Assembly (NCBI GenBank): GCA_946496575.1
Contig: CAMMHE010000014.1
Location: 1-32,781 of the forward strand
Length of the DNA: 32,781 nucleotides
Direction: 5' to 3'
Source: an uncultured Clostridium sp.
GTDB taxonomy: Bacteria; Bacillota; Clostridia; TANB77; CAG-508
In this document: piece after piece, positions 1-7,993 of the stretch
Numbering within the stretch: position 1 is the stretch's first letter
Layout of the letters: each line of letters starts with the position of its first letter
Program-made: the position numbers and the translations under genes
The notes under the pieces: generated by a model
Databases searched by the model: none
What the model was told of the DNA's origin: nothing
What the model saw: only the letters and a program-made list of their open reading frames with translations

Positions 1-19
1 AACTATAAGTTTTTTTAGA

Positions 20-82
20 CCCCCAGCATAGCTGGGGGTTAACTTTAATGTTAATTTTTGAAGTGAACATCACAGTTCACTT
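20..82. repeat. Two short hairpins at the window edge
   Basis: A perfect 8-bp GC-rich stem (20-27 with 31-38, loop ATA) and a second perfect 8-bp stem AAGTGAAC/GTTCACTT (61-68 with 75-82, 6-nt loop). The second lies about 15 bases past the stop of the DUF4363 gene. Neither has a clear T-run in the direction of that gene; the first is followed on the plus strand by a T-rich stretch, so it may end a plus-strand gene left of the window. Terminator role is a guess. Confidence 0.4.
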
Positions 83-97
83 CATTTTACGTCTATT

Positions 98-481
98 TTA
101 AAAAATATTTTCTAAATTAAATGCATTTTTATCTTCTATATGTTCTAATAGAAATTTAGCTTCATCAATTCCCATTGTTGCTGTAGTATAATCTTGTGTT
201 TGTATAGCACTTTTTATATTTGTTAAATTTGTTTCTACCTTTTCTAATTCATCATGTTCTATAAAAAAGGCTAATTTATTATGTCTTTGTTCCCATGATA
301 GAAAAATTTCATCAATTGTAGTTTTTATATTCTCTGTTTTATGTTCTTGTATTTGTATTTTTAAATTTTCTAACATTTCCGATGTTTTTTGTACACTTTC
401 TTTTGCATAATTTTGAGTTATAAAATCTAATACAACTATTAATATTACTATTATAATTGATATTATAGTTTCTTTTAACAT
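98..481 (-). CDS. DUF4363-like membrane-anchored protein
   Basis: 127 residues. An N-terminal hydrophobic segment (about residues 5-22, Ile/Val/Leu rich) is followed by a charged, helical, probably extracytoplasmic part with no Cys and no catalytic motif that I recognise. Length, topology and position right after a YetF/DUF421 gene match the clostridial DUF4363 family, whose function is unknown. GGAGGAAA stands just upstream of the ATG. It starts 12 bases after the stop of the YetF-like gene on the same strand, so the two are probably co-transcribed. Family call from memory of sequence pattern and context; the function is not known. Confidence 0.7.
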   Translation of the reverse strand: MLKETIISIIIVILIVVLDFITQNYAKESVQKTSEMLENLKIQIQEHKTENIKTTIDEIFLSWEQRHNKLAFFIEHDELEKVETNLTNIKSAIQTQDYTTATMGIDEAKFLLEHIEDKNAFNLENIF

Positions 482-493
482 ATTTCCTCCACA

Positions 494-1168
494 TTATTTA
501 TTTTTTCTTTTTTGACAATAGAATTGACCTTTTCCATCAATTGTAGCTATTAGTACCTCATCAGGTTTTAGGTTGAATTTTTCTACTTGTTTTCTTAACC
601 ATTCATAATTTTTTCCTATTTTATTTAAATTATCTGTCATTACTTTTCCATCTATTATTAAGTCATATGAAATTCCTTCATATTCTGGCATGATTCCAAA
701 ATCCTCTGGTATTGTATTTCTTTTATTTGGTTTTTGCACTACTGTTACTTCTCCGCTTGTTTCAAGTATTGCATATTCTACATCTCCTAAATTCATTATA
801 TTATTACTTCTCAATTTCTCTTCTAATTCATTTATAGAAAATCTTTCCTTTTTTAGTGCTTCCTCATCAATTTTACCTCTATATATTAAAATTCGCGGTT
901 TTCCGCATATTATTTCTCTTGCTTTATTACTTTTTAAATTTATCATAGAAATTATTAGATGCATTACAAGTAATCCTAATATTGGTATTATTCCATTACT
1001 TAAAGGTATTCCAATTTCTGTCATAGGAATTGATGCTAAATCTGCTATCATTATTGATATTGCAAGCTCAAAAGGCTGAAGTTGTCCTATTTCTCTTTTC
1101 CCCATTAATCTCATTACTATTAATACTATTATGTATAAGACTATTGATCTAAAAAAAGTTATTAACAT
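494..1168 (-). CDS. YetF/DUF421 family membrane protein
   Basis: 224 residues from the internal ATG at 1168, chosen because GGAGAAAAT lies directly before it; the longer frame (ATG at 1234) would add 22 residues without a good ribosome-binding site. Hydrophobic segments at the N-terminus (LITFFRSIVLYIIVLIVMRL) are followed by the family signature MGKREIGQLQPFELAISI and two more membrane segments, then a soluble C-terminal domain with the typical GKPRILI and LRSNNIMNLGDVEYAILE motifs. The family (B. subtilis YetF, YdfR, YkjA) is linked to spore or envelope traits, without a firm biochemical role. First gene of a two-gene unit with the DUF4363 protein. Confidence 0.88.
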   Translation of the reverse strand: MLITFFRSIVLYIIVLIVMRLMGKREIGQLQPFELAISIMIADLASIPMTEIGIPLSNGIIPILGLLVMHLIISMINLKSNKAREIICGKPRILIYRGKIDEEALKKERFSINELEEKLRSNNIMNLGDVEYAILETSGEVTVVQKPNKRNTIPEDFGIMPEYEGISYDLIIDGKVMTDNLNKIGKNYEWLRKQVEKFNLKPDEVLIATIDGKGQFYCQKRKNK

Positions 1169-1355
1169 ATTTTCTCCTATCTTGTATAAATTTAATTTAT
1201 TTAAAAATTTGTTATGCAAGCTTATTTTTCGCATTTTTTATTAATTTATTCACATTATTTGAATAAATTAAATTTTATTGCTAATAATAATTTTGTAACC
1301 TTGTATTTATTTTCATTTAATAAATTAGTTTTAACAAAAAGGAGGTTTTTGTATC

Positions 1356-1727
1356 ATGGCAAATACTCAAAGTAATACTAATAGTGGTACAAGCACAGTA
1401 TGGCAAATAATTGGTAGATTGGTTGCTGCTGCTATAGTTTTAGCTATTACCGCTTTCTTTACACCTAGTTTCCATATAAATAATATTTGGACACTTGCTA
1501 TAGCTGCTATTGTTTTAACAATTATGGATTACTTAATTGTTAAATTTACTGGTTTACATGCAAGTCCTTTTGGTAAAGGATTTGTAGGATTTGCTTTAGC
1601 TGCTATAATTTTATATGTTACCCAATTTTTTGTAGCTGGATATAGTATTTCATGGATGGCAGCTATAATTGGTGCTTTAATTTACGGTGTTGTTGATTAT
1701 TTCATACCTGGTAATCAATCAATGTAA
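1356..1727 (+). CDS. Small four-TM holin-like membrane protein
   Basis: 123 residues with a short Ser/Thr/Asn-rich start and four hydrophobic helices (about residues 17-38, 43-64, 74-93 and 98-118). Conserved-looking features are F(T)PSF after helix 1, the D in helix 2 (MDYLIV) and the VVDYFIPG end. This layout resembles the mycobacterial-type four-TMS holin family (PF04020-like), common in Firmicutes as a chromosomal membrane protein rather than a phage lysis gene. AAGGAGG sits about ten bases upstream of the ATG. It stands alone and converges with glmU on a shared terminator. Function unknown. Confidence 0.6.
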   Translation: MANTQSNTNSGTSTVWQIIGRLVAAAIVLAITAFFTPSFHINNIWTLAIAAIVLTIMDYLIVKFTGLHASPFGKGFVGFALAAIILYVTQFFVAGYSISWMAAIIGALIYGVVDYFIPGNQSM

Positions 1728-1743
1728 TTTTAACTAAACTTAA

Positions 1744-1791
1744 AAGGTATCTATTAAAGCAAATTTATATTTTCACTTTAATAGATACCTT
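1744..1791. terminator. Bidirectional terminator between holin-like gene and glmU
   Basis: Perfect 16-bp inverted repeat (1744-1759 with 1776-1791, 16-nt loop) placed 16 bases past the plus-strand gene and just past the glmU stop at 1797. T-rich on both exits (CTTTACTTTTT on plus, CCTTTTAAGTTT on minus), so it can end both converging genes. Confidence 0.8.
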
Positions 1792-1796
1792 AATCT

Positions 1797-3056
1797 TTAC
1801 TTTTTGTTCCATCCTTCTTTATTTGTTTGTCTTTGCCTTGCTATTGCTAAACTTTGTTTAGGTACATCTTCTGTAATTGTTGATCCTGCTGCGATGAAAC
1901 TATTTTCTTCTATTGTGACTGGTGCTATAAAATTTGAGTTTGAACCTATAAAACAATTATCTTTTATAATTGTTTTGCTTTTTTGGAAGCCATCATAATT
2001 GCATGTTATACTTCCACATCCAATGTTTACATTCGCTCCTATTTCACAATCTCCCATATATGATAAATGTGGGACTTTTGTATTTTCCCCAATAATTGCA
2101 TTTTTTAGTTCTACAAAACTTCCTATTTTTACATTGTTTGAAATTTTACAATTTTCACGTATATAAGCGTTTGGTCCTATTTCGCAATTTTCTCCAATTT
2201 CTACGTTGTCTTCTATTATTGTATTTGGATGAATTATTGTGTCCATGCCTATTTTTACATTATCATATATATATGTAGTATTTATGTCTTCAATAGTTAC
2301 TCCTGAATACATTAGTTCTGAATTTATACGATGTTGTAATACCTTTGTAAGCATTTGTAATTGCATTCTGTCATTTATTCCTAATATTTCAGCATTATCT
2401 TCTACTATAACTGCTCCTATTTTCAATCCTTTTTTAGCCATTACTTGTATTACGTCAGTTAAATAGTATTCTCCTTTTAAATTATTTGGTTTTATTTCTT
2501 TTAATGCTTCTAACATTTCTTGAATATCAAAACAATATACTCCTGAATTTATTTCTTGAATTCTTCTTTGTTCTTCAGTAGCATCAACTTCTTCAATTAT
2601 AGATTTAACATTTCCATCTTTATCTCTTATTATTCTTCCATATCCTTTTGGGTTTTCATAAATTGCTGTAAGTAATGTTGCAGATTCATTATTCTTTATA
2701 CTTGTTTCTAATAGCCTTTTTAGAGTTTGTGTTTTTAAGATTGGAACATCTCCATAAGTTGCTATAATTTTTCCTTTTTTTCCTTGTAATATTTCTGAAG
2801 CTTGAATTACTGCATGACCTGTTCCAAGCATTTCTTTTTGTTCTACATATGTAACATTTTCTCCTATTGCATGCATTACTTCTTCTTTTTGATGTCCTAC
2901 TACTACTATAATATCGTCAACTCCTGCATTTTTCACATTTTCTACTGCTCTTTTAACAATTTCTTTTCCTAAAATTTTTTGAACTAGTTTAGATTTTTTA
3001 GATTTCATTCTAGTTCCTTTTCCTGCAGCAATTACTATTGCCATTATATCTTGCAT
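1797..3056 (-). CDS. glmU: Bifunctional UDP-GlcNAc pyrophosphorylase / glucosamine-1-phosphate N-acetyltransferase
   Basis: 419 residues, shorter than B. subtilis GlmU (456). The N-terminal uridyltransferase domain has the nucleotide motif AAGKGTRM (10-17), the GTGHA and YGDVPIL loops and GYGRII. The C-terminal half is a left-handed beta-helix of hexapeptide repeats with the acetyltransferase residues in place: Lys in VELKN, His and Tyr in PHLSYMGD, and GSITCNYDG. It acetylates GlcN-1-P and then makes UDP-GlcNAc for peptidoglycan and teichoic acid. The first Met is preferred because AAGGTGAAC lies a few bases upstream; Met5 is the alternative. Transcribed alone, divergent from spoIVA, from a good promoter at 3122-3151. 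No in-frame CGG. Confidence 0.97.
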   Translation of the reverse strand: MQDIMAIVIAAGKGTRMKSKKSKLVQKILGKEIVKRAVENVKNAGVDDIIVVVGHQKEEVMHAIGENVTYVEQKEMLGTGHAVIQASEILQGKKGKIIATYGDVPILKTQTLKRLLETSIKNNESATLLTAIYENPKGYGRIIRDKDGNVKSIIEEVDATEEQRRIQEINSGVYCFDIQEMLEALKEIKPNNLKGEYYLTDVIQVMAKKGLKIGAVIVEDNAEILGINDRMQLQMLTKVLQHRINSELMYSGVTIEDINTTYIYDNVKIGMDTIIHPNTIIEDNVEIGENCEIGPNAYIRENCKISNNVKIGSFVELKNAIIGENTKVPHLSYMGDCEIGANVNIGCGSITCNYDGFQKSKTIIKDNCFIGSNSNFIAPVTIEENSFIAAGSTITEDVPKQSLAIARQRQTNKEGWNKK

Positions 3057-3108
3057 TTAGTTCACCTTATTCCTTTCTAATTGCATTTATTTTATATTAT
3101 TCTTTTAT

Positions 3109-3151
3109 TATTCACATCGTGAATATTATCACACTTTTTTACATAAATCAA
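3109..3151 (-). promoter_or_regulatory. glmU promoter with overlapping palindrome
   Basis: On the minus strand TTGATT (3151-3146), a 17-bp gap, then TAATAT; an extended form TGTGATAAT is also present. A 7-bp inverted repeat with a 3-bp spacer (3109-3115 with 3119-3125, core ATTCAC/GTGAAT) overlaps the start region and could be a repressor site. Promoter likely; operator speculative. Confidence 0.55.
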
Positions 3152-3233
3152 TACTACTAAAACATAAAATATATTTCTCTTTACTTTATTAATAAAATTT
3201 ACTTTCTTTTTTAAATTAATTTTTTAGGCTTTT

Positions 3234-3265
3234 GTCATAATTTAAAAATATTTTCAATATACATT
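3234..3265 (+). promoter_or_regulatory. Possible sigma-E promoter of spoIVA
   Basis: GTCATAAT at 3234-3241 and ATATACATT at 3257-3265 resemble the mother-cell sigma-E boxes (GTCATATT and CATACAMT), with spacing slightly long. spoIVA is a classic sigma-E gene in B. subtilis, which supports the reading. The start would fall near 3272, leaving a leader of about 57 bases. Confidence 0.45.
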
Positions 3266-3268
3266 AAT

Positions 3269-3309
3269 AAAAGTTTATGGTACAAACTTTTGAGCATATA
3301 GGCTCAAAA
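3269..3309 (+). promoter_or_regulatory. Two overlapping leader hairpins before spoIVA
   Basis: AAAAGTTT/AAACTTTT (3269-3276 with 3284-3291) and TTTTGAGC/GCTCAAAA (3288-3295 with 3302-3309) share the four bases 3288-3291, so they cannot both form fully. The second ends a few bases before the AGGAGG ribosome-binding site. Confidence 0.5.
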
Positions 3310-3328
3310 AATAAGGAGGTATTTTTTA

Positions 3329-4807
3329 ATGGAAAACTTGAATTTATATCAAGATATAGCAAAAAGAACTGATGGTGATATTTATGTTGGAGTTGTTGGT
3401 CCTGTTAGAACTGGTAAATCAACTTTTATAAAAAAATTTATGAATTTATTAGTTATTCCAAATATTGAAAATGAATATAAAAAAGAACGAGCTAAAGATG
3501 AATTACCACAAAGTGCAGGTGGTCGTACAATAATGACAACTGAACCAAAATTTGTTCCTAACGAAGCTATTGAAATAACTATTGATAAAAATTTAAAATT
3601 AAAAACAAGATTAGTAGATTGTGTTGGTTATTTAGTAGATAATGCAATTGGATATTTAGAAGACGATATGCCAAGAATGGTAAAAACACCATGGTTTGAA
3701 GAAGAAATTCCTTTTGAAAAAGCTGCAGAAATTGGAACAAAAAAGGTTATTGAAGAACATTCTACAATTGGAATTGTAGTTACAACAGATGGCTCTATTA
3801 CTGATATTCCAAGGGAAGATTATGTTGTAGCAGAAGAAAGAGTAGTTTCAGAATTAAAAACACTTAATAAACCTTTTATTATACTTTTGAATTCTAGTTC
3901 ACCTAATTCAGATGAAACTCAAGCTTTAGCTTCTTCATTAAGTGATAAATATAATGTGCAAGTAATTCCTTTGAATTGTGAAGAATTATCAATTTCTGAT
4001 ATTAATGACATATTTTCAAAAGTTTTATATGAATTTCCTATTGAAAGAATTTATATTAATTTTCCAAAATGGATTGATGGCTTACCTTTTACTCATCCTT
4101 TAAAATTACAATTATTTAAAGAAATTAAAGAAACTTTTAAAGATGTATCAGTTTTAAAACAAATTAATCCTTGTATAGATACATTAAATAATTCAGAAAT
4201 AATAACTTCTGCAATTCCTAATAGTATTATGCTTGGTACTGGTAATGTTAGCTTTTCTATTAACTTAAGAGAAGATCTATTTTATCAAATTCTTTCAGAA
4301 ATGACAGGTGTTACTATTTCTAATGAAGGAGATTTATTTTCTACTATTACTTCTCTTTCAGAAGCCAAAAAGAAATATGATAGAGTTGCATGTGCACTTG
4401 AAGAAGTTAATGCTAAAGGTTACGGAATTGTAACTCCTTCTATTGACGAATTAATTTTAGATGAACCAGAAATGGTTAAACAAGGTTCTCGCTTCGGTGT
4501 AAAATTACGTGCTACTGCTCCTTCTATTCATATGATTAAAGCTAATATTGAGACTGAAGTTTCTCCTATTGTTGGTTCAGAAAAACAATCAGAAGAATTA
4601 GTAAATTATTTACTTTCAGAATTTGAAAATGATCCTAAACAGATATGGGAATCTAATATTTTCGGAAAAAGCTTACATGAACTTGTAAATGAAGGCCTTC
4701 AAACCAAACTTTCTAAAATGCCTGATGAAGCTCAAGCTAAATTACAAGAAACTTTAGAGCGAATTGTTAATGAAGGCAGTGGCGGACTAATTTGTATAAT
4801 ATTATAA
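3329..4807 (+). CDS. spoIVA: Stage IV sporulation protein A, spore coat morphogenetic ATPase
   Basis: 492 residues, the normal length. The P-loop GPVRTGKS is at 24-31 (Lys30 is the ATPase lysine in B. subtilis) within a TRAFAC-like GTPase-fold domain; the switch-like LVDCVGY and the nucleotide-base region ILLNSSSP follow. A middle alpha/beta domain and a C-terminal domain end in the conserved GGLICIIL tail that targets the protein to the SpoVM-marked forespore membrane. SpoIVA polymerises by ATP hydrolysis to form the coat basement layer and is also needed for cortex assembly. AAGGAGG stands 8-9 bases before the ATG. Four CGG triplets occur in the coding strand; all straddle codons. An IS3 remnant touches the stop codon. 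Confidence 0.98.
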   Translation: MENLNLYQDIAKRTDGDIYVGVVGPVRTGKSTFIKKFMNLLVIPNIENEYKKERAKDELPQSAGGRTIMTTEPKFVPNEAIEITIDKNLKLKTRLVDCVGYLVDNAIGYLEDDMPRMVKTPWFEEEIPFEKAAEIGTKKVIEEHSTIGIVVTTDGSITDIPREDYVVAEERVVSELKTLNKPFIILLNSSSPNSDETQALASSLSDKYNVQVIPLNCEELSISDINDIFSKVLYEFPIERIYINFPKWIDGLPFTHPLKLQLFKEIKETFKDVSVLKQINPCIDTLNNSEIITSAIPNSIMLGTGNVSFSINLREDLFYQILSEMTGVTISNEGDLFSTITSLSEAKKKYDRVACALEEVNAKGYGIVTPSIDELILDEPEMVKQGSRFGVKLRATAPSIHMIKANIETEVSPIVGSEKQSEELVNYLLSEFENDPKQIWESNIFGKSLHELVNEGLQTKLSKMPDEAQAKLQETLERIVNEGSGGLICIIL

Positions 4808-4920
4808 TAATAAAAGGATAAAGGGCAAATTAAAAGGAATGAGCCCTGTACAATACAGAGTTCATTCCCAAGTTGCCTAGTACCTAATCAAAAAATGTCC
4901 AATTTTTTGGGTTCAGTACA
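4803..4920 (+). mobile_element. 3' tip of an IS3-family (IS150-like) insertion sequence
   Basis: In the frame TAT(4803)... to TAG(4878-4880) the sequence encodes the last 25 residues of an IS3-type DDE transposase: YNNKRIKGKLKG followed by MSPVQYRVHSQVA and a stop. YNNKRI and the LKGMSPVQYR block are hallmarks of IS3/IS150 OrfB C-termini. After the stop comes TGTCCAATTTTTTGGGTT CAGTACA at 4896-4920, a typical right inverted repeat of this group. No left end and no other transposase part is present. Homology begins inside the spoIVA stop region, so an ancient insertion and deletion joined the element's end exactly to the gene end. Confidence 0.85.
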
Positions 4921-4955
4921 TTTATCACTGGGATATTTTTTCAATATTGTACAAC

Positions 4956-4991
4956 AAAAATGATATAATCAATTAAGACTATATCATTTTT
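4956..4991. terminator. Bidirectional terminator after spoIVA / transglutaminase gene
   Basis: 12-bp stem AAAAATGATATA/TATATCATTTTT (4956-4967 with 4980-4991) with a 12-nt loop, A-run before and T-run after, between two converging genes. The transglutaminase stop is at 4995. Confidence 0.85.
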
Positions 4992-4994
4992 TTA

Positions 4995-6116
4995 CTAATA
5001 ATCTTCTGTTTTTAATGTAGGATAATTATATTCTTGACCATTTTCTGTAAATGTTTTTGATTCTATATGATCCTTGTTCATAGTATTACTACCTTTTAAA
5101 AAGTATTTATATTTGATATCTTTTCCTACAAATCCATTTCCTCTAATTATTGGATCATCCCATGTAACATCAACTGCATACCATCCATTATTTAGTTTAA
5201 CATAATTCCATGCATGATTTTCTATATTTCCTTGTGAATTTTTTGCTTCTCCAATAACAAATACACATTCTATTCCAACTTTATTTATTAAATATTTAAA
5301 TGCTTTTGCATATCCTTCACATACACATTCTTTATTTACTAATGCTCCATAAATATTGTAAATATTATTTTTAGATAATGTTTCATCATAATTTATATTG
5401 TCCACTAAATAATCATGTATTGCTAATATTTTTTGATAATCTGTTTCTGATTTTATTTGTGATAAAATTTGATTTGTCTCGTCTTCTATTTCTTTTTCTG
5501 CTTTTAATATTTGCTCTTTTGAACTAAACTCATCATATAAGTAATTACTATGTTCTCCAGAATCTATATATACTTGATAAGTTATCTTAAAAGCATATTT
5601 ACTTGTTTGTATATTAATATACATTTTAGTAGGATCTAAATAAAATACATCCGGGTTATCATATAAATATGTCTCAATAGCTGATTGATAATACTGTTTT
5701 AATAATTCTGCTCCATTATCTTGTTCTAATAAAGCACTAAAATCTTGTCCAAAATCTATTTTATAAGTTCCTGTTTTTAAATTTTCTTTATTCTCATATA
5801 ATTTATTATATATTGTCTTTGCATAGGAATTTAATTGGTTATAAAAATATCTGTTATCATTTGTTGTTTGAATATTTACATTATCTGCACTTTGCACTTG
5901 ATTTAATGAATCGTTTTGTTGGTTTTCTACTAATGGTTCATTATCCTTTATATTATTTACCATCGCTGTATATCCATCATATAACACTTCAAGAGTATTA
6001 CTACTTTCGCTTCCTGTAAATTCTGAATATATTTTTACTCCTAGCATTACAAGTGCTGATATTAATAATAACATCATAATTATTAGGAAAATGGTTTTTA
6101 TATCTTCCTTATTCAT
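4995..6116 (-). CDS. Membrane-anchored transglutaminase-like protein
   Basis: 373 residues. One N-terminal membrane anchor (about 9-31), then a long extracytoplasmic linker and a C-terminal transglutaminase/cysteine-protease-like core. The catalytic triad can be read as Cys266 (CVCEGYAKAF), His301 (NHAWNYV) and Asp316 (DVTWDDP). Such proteins act on proteins or peptides at the cell surface as transpeptidases or peptidases; substrate unknown. AAGGAG lies about ten bases upstream of the ATG. It follows sleB on the same strand with a gap of about 70 bases, so a spore or cell-wall role is possible, but that is only context. Confidence 0.85.
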   Translation of the reverse strand: MNKEDIKTIFLIIMMLLLISALVMLGVKIYSEFTGSESSNTLEVLYDGYTAMVNNIKDNEPLVENQQNDSLNQVQSADNVNIQTTNDNRYFYNQLNSYAKTIYNKLYENKENLKTGTYKIDFGQDFSALLEQDNGAELLKQYYQSAIETYLYDNPDVFYLDPTKMYINIQTSKYAFKITYQVYIDSGEHSNYLYDEFSSKEQILKAEKEIEDETNQILSQIKSETDYQKILAIHDYLVDNINYDETLSKNNIYNIYGALVNKECVCEGYAKAFKYLINKVGIECVFVIGEAKNSQGNIENHAWNYVKLNNGWYAVDVTWDDPIIRGNGFVGKDIKYKYFLKGSNTMNKDHIESKTFTENGQEYNYPTLKTEDY

Positions 6117-6189
6117 AATTATTTTCTCCTTTTGTTTCTTTTATTACTATTTATATTTTAATATTTATTTGTATATGTGTCAATGTTTT

Positions 6190-6879
6190 TTATTTACAAA
6201 ATCTATGCTTTCCTATAGTAATTGTCATAGGCCTAGACCATATCCATTTATTTGTTGCTGTACTTGGATTAAAATAATATATTGCTCCATAAGTTGGATC
6301 CCATCCATTTAATGCATCTGAAGCAGCTTTCTTTGCAGTTTCATTTGGTGTCATATTTATTTGTCCATCTGCAACAACATCAAATGCTCCTGACTGATAT
6401 ATTACTCCTGCTATTGTATTAGGAAATTGACTACTTTTTACTCTGTTTAGAACTACTGCTCCTACAGCCACCTGTCCTGTATAAGGTTCTCCTCTTGCTT
6501 CTCCATAAATTAGTCTTGCAAGTAAATTTACATCTGATGAATGACTACTACTTGATGATGAACTTGAACTACTTGATGATGACGTGTATATTCCCATTGC
6601 TTTTAAAGTGTTTGTTCCAGCTATTCCATCTACTGTAAGTCCATTTTTCTTTTGAAAGTCTTTTACTGCTTGAGTAGTTTGACTTCCATATATTCCATCT
6701 ACATTTCCTTTATAATATCCCCATCTTTTTAACTTCTCTTGTATTGTTCTTACTTCTTCTCCTCTTGAACCGTATTTTGAAAGAGCTTCTAATTCATTAT
6801 TTTCAATTACTGAATTAATAATTGCACATATTATTGCTAAAATGATTAAAACTATCATTATAATTCTTTTTTTATTCAT
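6190..6879 (-). CDS. sleB: Spore cortex-lytic enzyme SleB
   Basis: 229 residues from the ATG at 6879, chosen for AAAGGTGG upstream; the longer frame adds 15 poor residues. Order: N-terminal hydrophobic signal/anchor (residues 5-22), a peptidoglycan-binding domain (YGSRGEEVRTIQEKL to VDGIAGTNTLKAMG), a linker of about 13 serines, and the SleB/CwlJ hydrolase domain. The domain shows LIYGEARGEPYTGQVAVGAV with the catalytic Glu, VVLNRV, and the DPTYGAIYYFNP block. It is a lytic transglycosylase that opens cortex peptidoglycan with muramic-delta-lactam during germination. Shorter than B. subtilis SleB (305), mainly in the linker. Part of the minus-strand run after holA. YpeB, its usual partner, is not in the window. 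Confidence 0.92.
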   Translation of the reverse strand: MNKKRIIMIVLIILAIICAIINSVIENNELEALSKYGSRGEEVRTIQEKLKRWGYYKGNVDGIYGSQTTQAVKDFQKKNGLTVDGIAGTNTLKAMGIYTSSSSSSSSSSSSSHSSDVNLLARLIYGEARGEPYTGQVAVGAVVLNRVKSSQFPNTIAGVIYQSGAFDVVADGQINMTPNETAKKAASDALNGWDPTYGAIYYFNPSTATNKWIWSRPMTITIGKHRFCK

Positions 6880-6964
6880 AATTAAACCACCTTTAAATAA
6901 AAATTTATTATTATTTTTATCCAAAAGTGGCTTTTCTATACAGATTAAATATTAAATTTATCAT

Positions 6965-7984
6965 TTATACATATGCACATAATATTGATTCAAGACCAAT
7001 TTGCAAATCTATTAATCCTATTTTATATTTATAATCTAAATCTATTAATTCTCTATTTATATTTTGTAATTCCATTTCTGTAAAAAATTTTGATTGAGTC
7101 TTATATTTGTTAATAAGAAACATTTGATTAGGTTGTAAATTTAAAGCATATGATATGTCTTTATTATATTTCATACATAGTTTAACTATATATAATTTTT
7201 TAAAATGATTATATAAAGTTATTAATATTTTTTGAATTGGTTCTTTATTATAAATTAAATTTTTTAATACTTCTAGTGCCTCATTTACTTTTTTATTTCC
7301 TAAATTATCAGTTAAATCGAAAATTACACTTTCGATTTGTTTTATTGATAATATATCTATTATTTCTTTTTTTATCGTACCATTTTCTCCTGTATATTCA
7401 ATTAATTTTCTAATTTCATTTATTAATATTTGCATATTGGTTCCACAACATTCTATAAAGTATTGCAATGTACTATCATCAACATTTACTTTATATAAAT
7501 TGCAAATTTGTTTTAATCTTTTTTTGATTTCAAATGGTTTTTGTAACGGAAACTCGCATACTACTCCATTGCTTTCTATTGTATTATATAAGTCTGTTTT
7601 ATCTACGGTTTCCTCTTCAAATACTAAAATTGTTGAAGACTTTACTTCATGCATGTTTTCTTTTAAGTATTCATTAATTGCATTTTTTAATGTTGATATT
7701 TCAGAAGACTTCTTTTTAGCTTCTTTTTTAAATAATCCTGTATCTTTTATTATAATCAATTTTTTGGGATATCCAAATGCTGGCATACTAATTTCATCTA
7801 TTAATGATTGCAAATTTTCAATGTCTATATTTATATAATTTATCCCTTTTACACATTCTCCGAAAATATTTTTTATTTTTTTTATACAGTTTTCAATTAG
7901 GTATTTTTCTTTTCCATATAAAAGGTAGATACTTGAAATTTTTCTTTCATTTAATCTCTTTTCTAAATCTTCTGCTTTTATCAT
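6965..7984 (-). CDS. holA: DNA polymerase III delta subunit
   Basis: 339 residues, family-typical. It starts SSIYLLYGKEKYLIENCIKKIK, the HolA N-terminus that binds and opens the beta clamp; the AAA-like fold without a Walker A lysine and the C-terminal collar domain follow (IQKILITLYNHFKKLYIVK is typical). It loads the sliding clamp together with tau and delta-prime. The ribosome-binding site (AAGGAATG) is unusually far from the ATG, about 13 bases. The start lies 9 bases after the stop of the debranching enzyme, so translation is probably coupled to it. Confidence 0.93.
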   Translation of the reverse strand: MIKAEDLEKRLNERKISSIYLLYGKEKYLIENCIKKIKNIFGECVKGINYINIDIENLQSLIDEISMPAFGYPKKLIIIKDTGLFKKEAKKKSSEISTLKNAINEYLKENMHEVKSSTILVFEEETVDKTDLYNTIESNGVVCEFPLQKPFEIKKRLKQICNLYKVNVDDSTLQYFIECCGTNMQILINEIRKLIEYTGENGTIKKEIIDILSIKQIESVIFDLTDNLGNKKVNEALEVLKNLIYNKEPIQKILITLYNHFKKLYIVKLCMKYNKDISYALNLQPNQMFLINKYKTQSKFFTEMELQNINRELIDLDYKYKIGLIDLQIGLESILCAYV

Positions 7985-7993
7985 ATTTTAATA

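Noticed and set aside
690-1079. Long plus-strand open frame opposite the YetF gene (and similar frames opposite glmU, dinB, holA and the ABC genes)
   Set aside because: Composition is that of antisense AT-rich coding sequence (runs of Leu, Ile, Phe, Ser), with no ribosome-binding site and a strong gene on the other strand.
4821-4880. Nested stem-loops after spoIVA looking like a structured non-coding RNA
   Set aside because: The same bases encode the IS3 transposase C-terminus LKGMSPVQYR and its stop; the stems are explained by the element.
6535-6590. Serine run of SleB as a simple-sequence contingency repeat
   Set aside because: The serine codons are mixed (AGT, TCA, AGC), not a uniform unit, so slippage-driven phase variation is unlikely.
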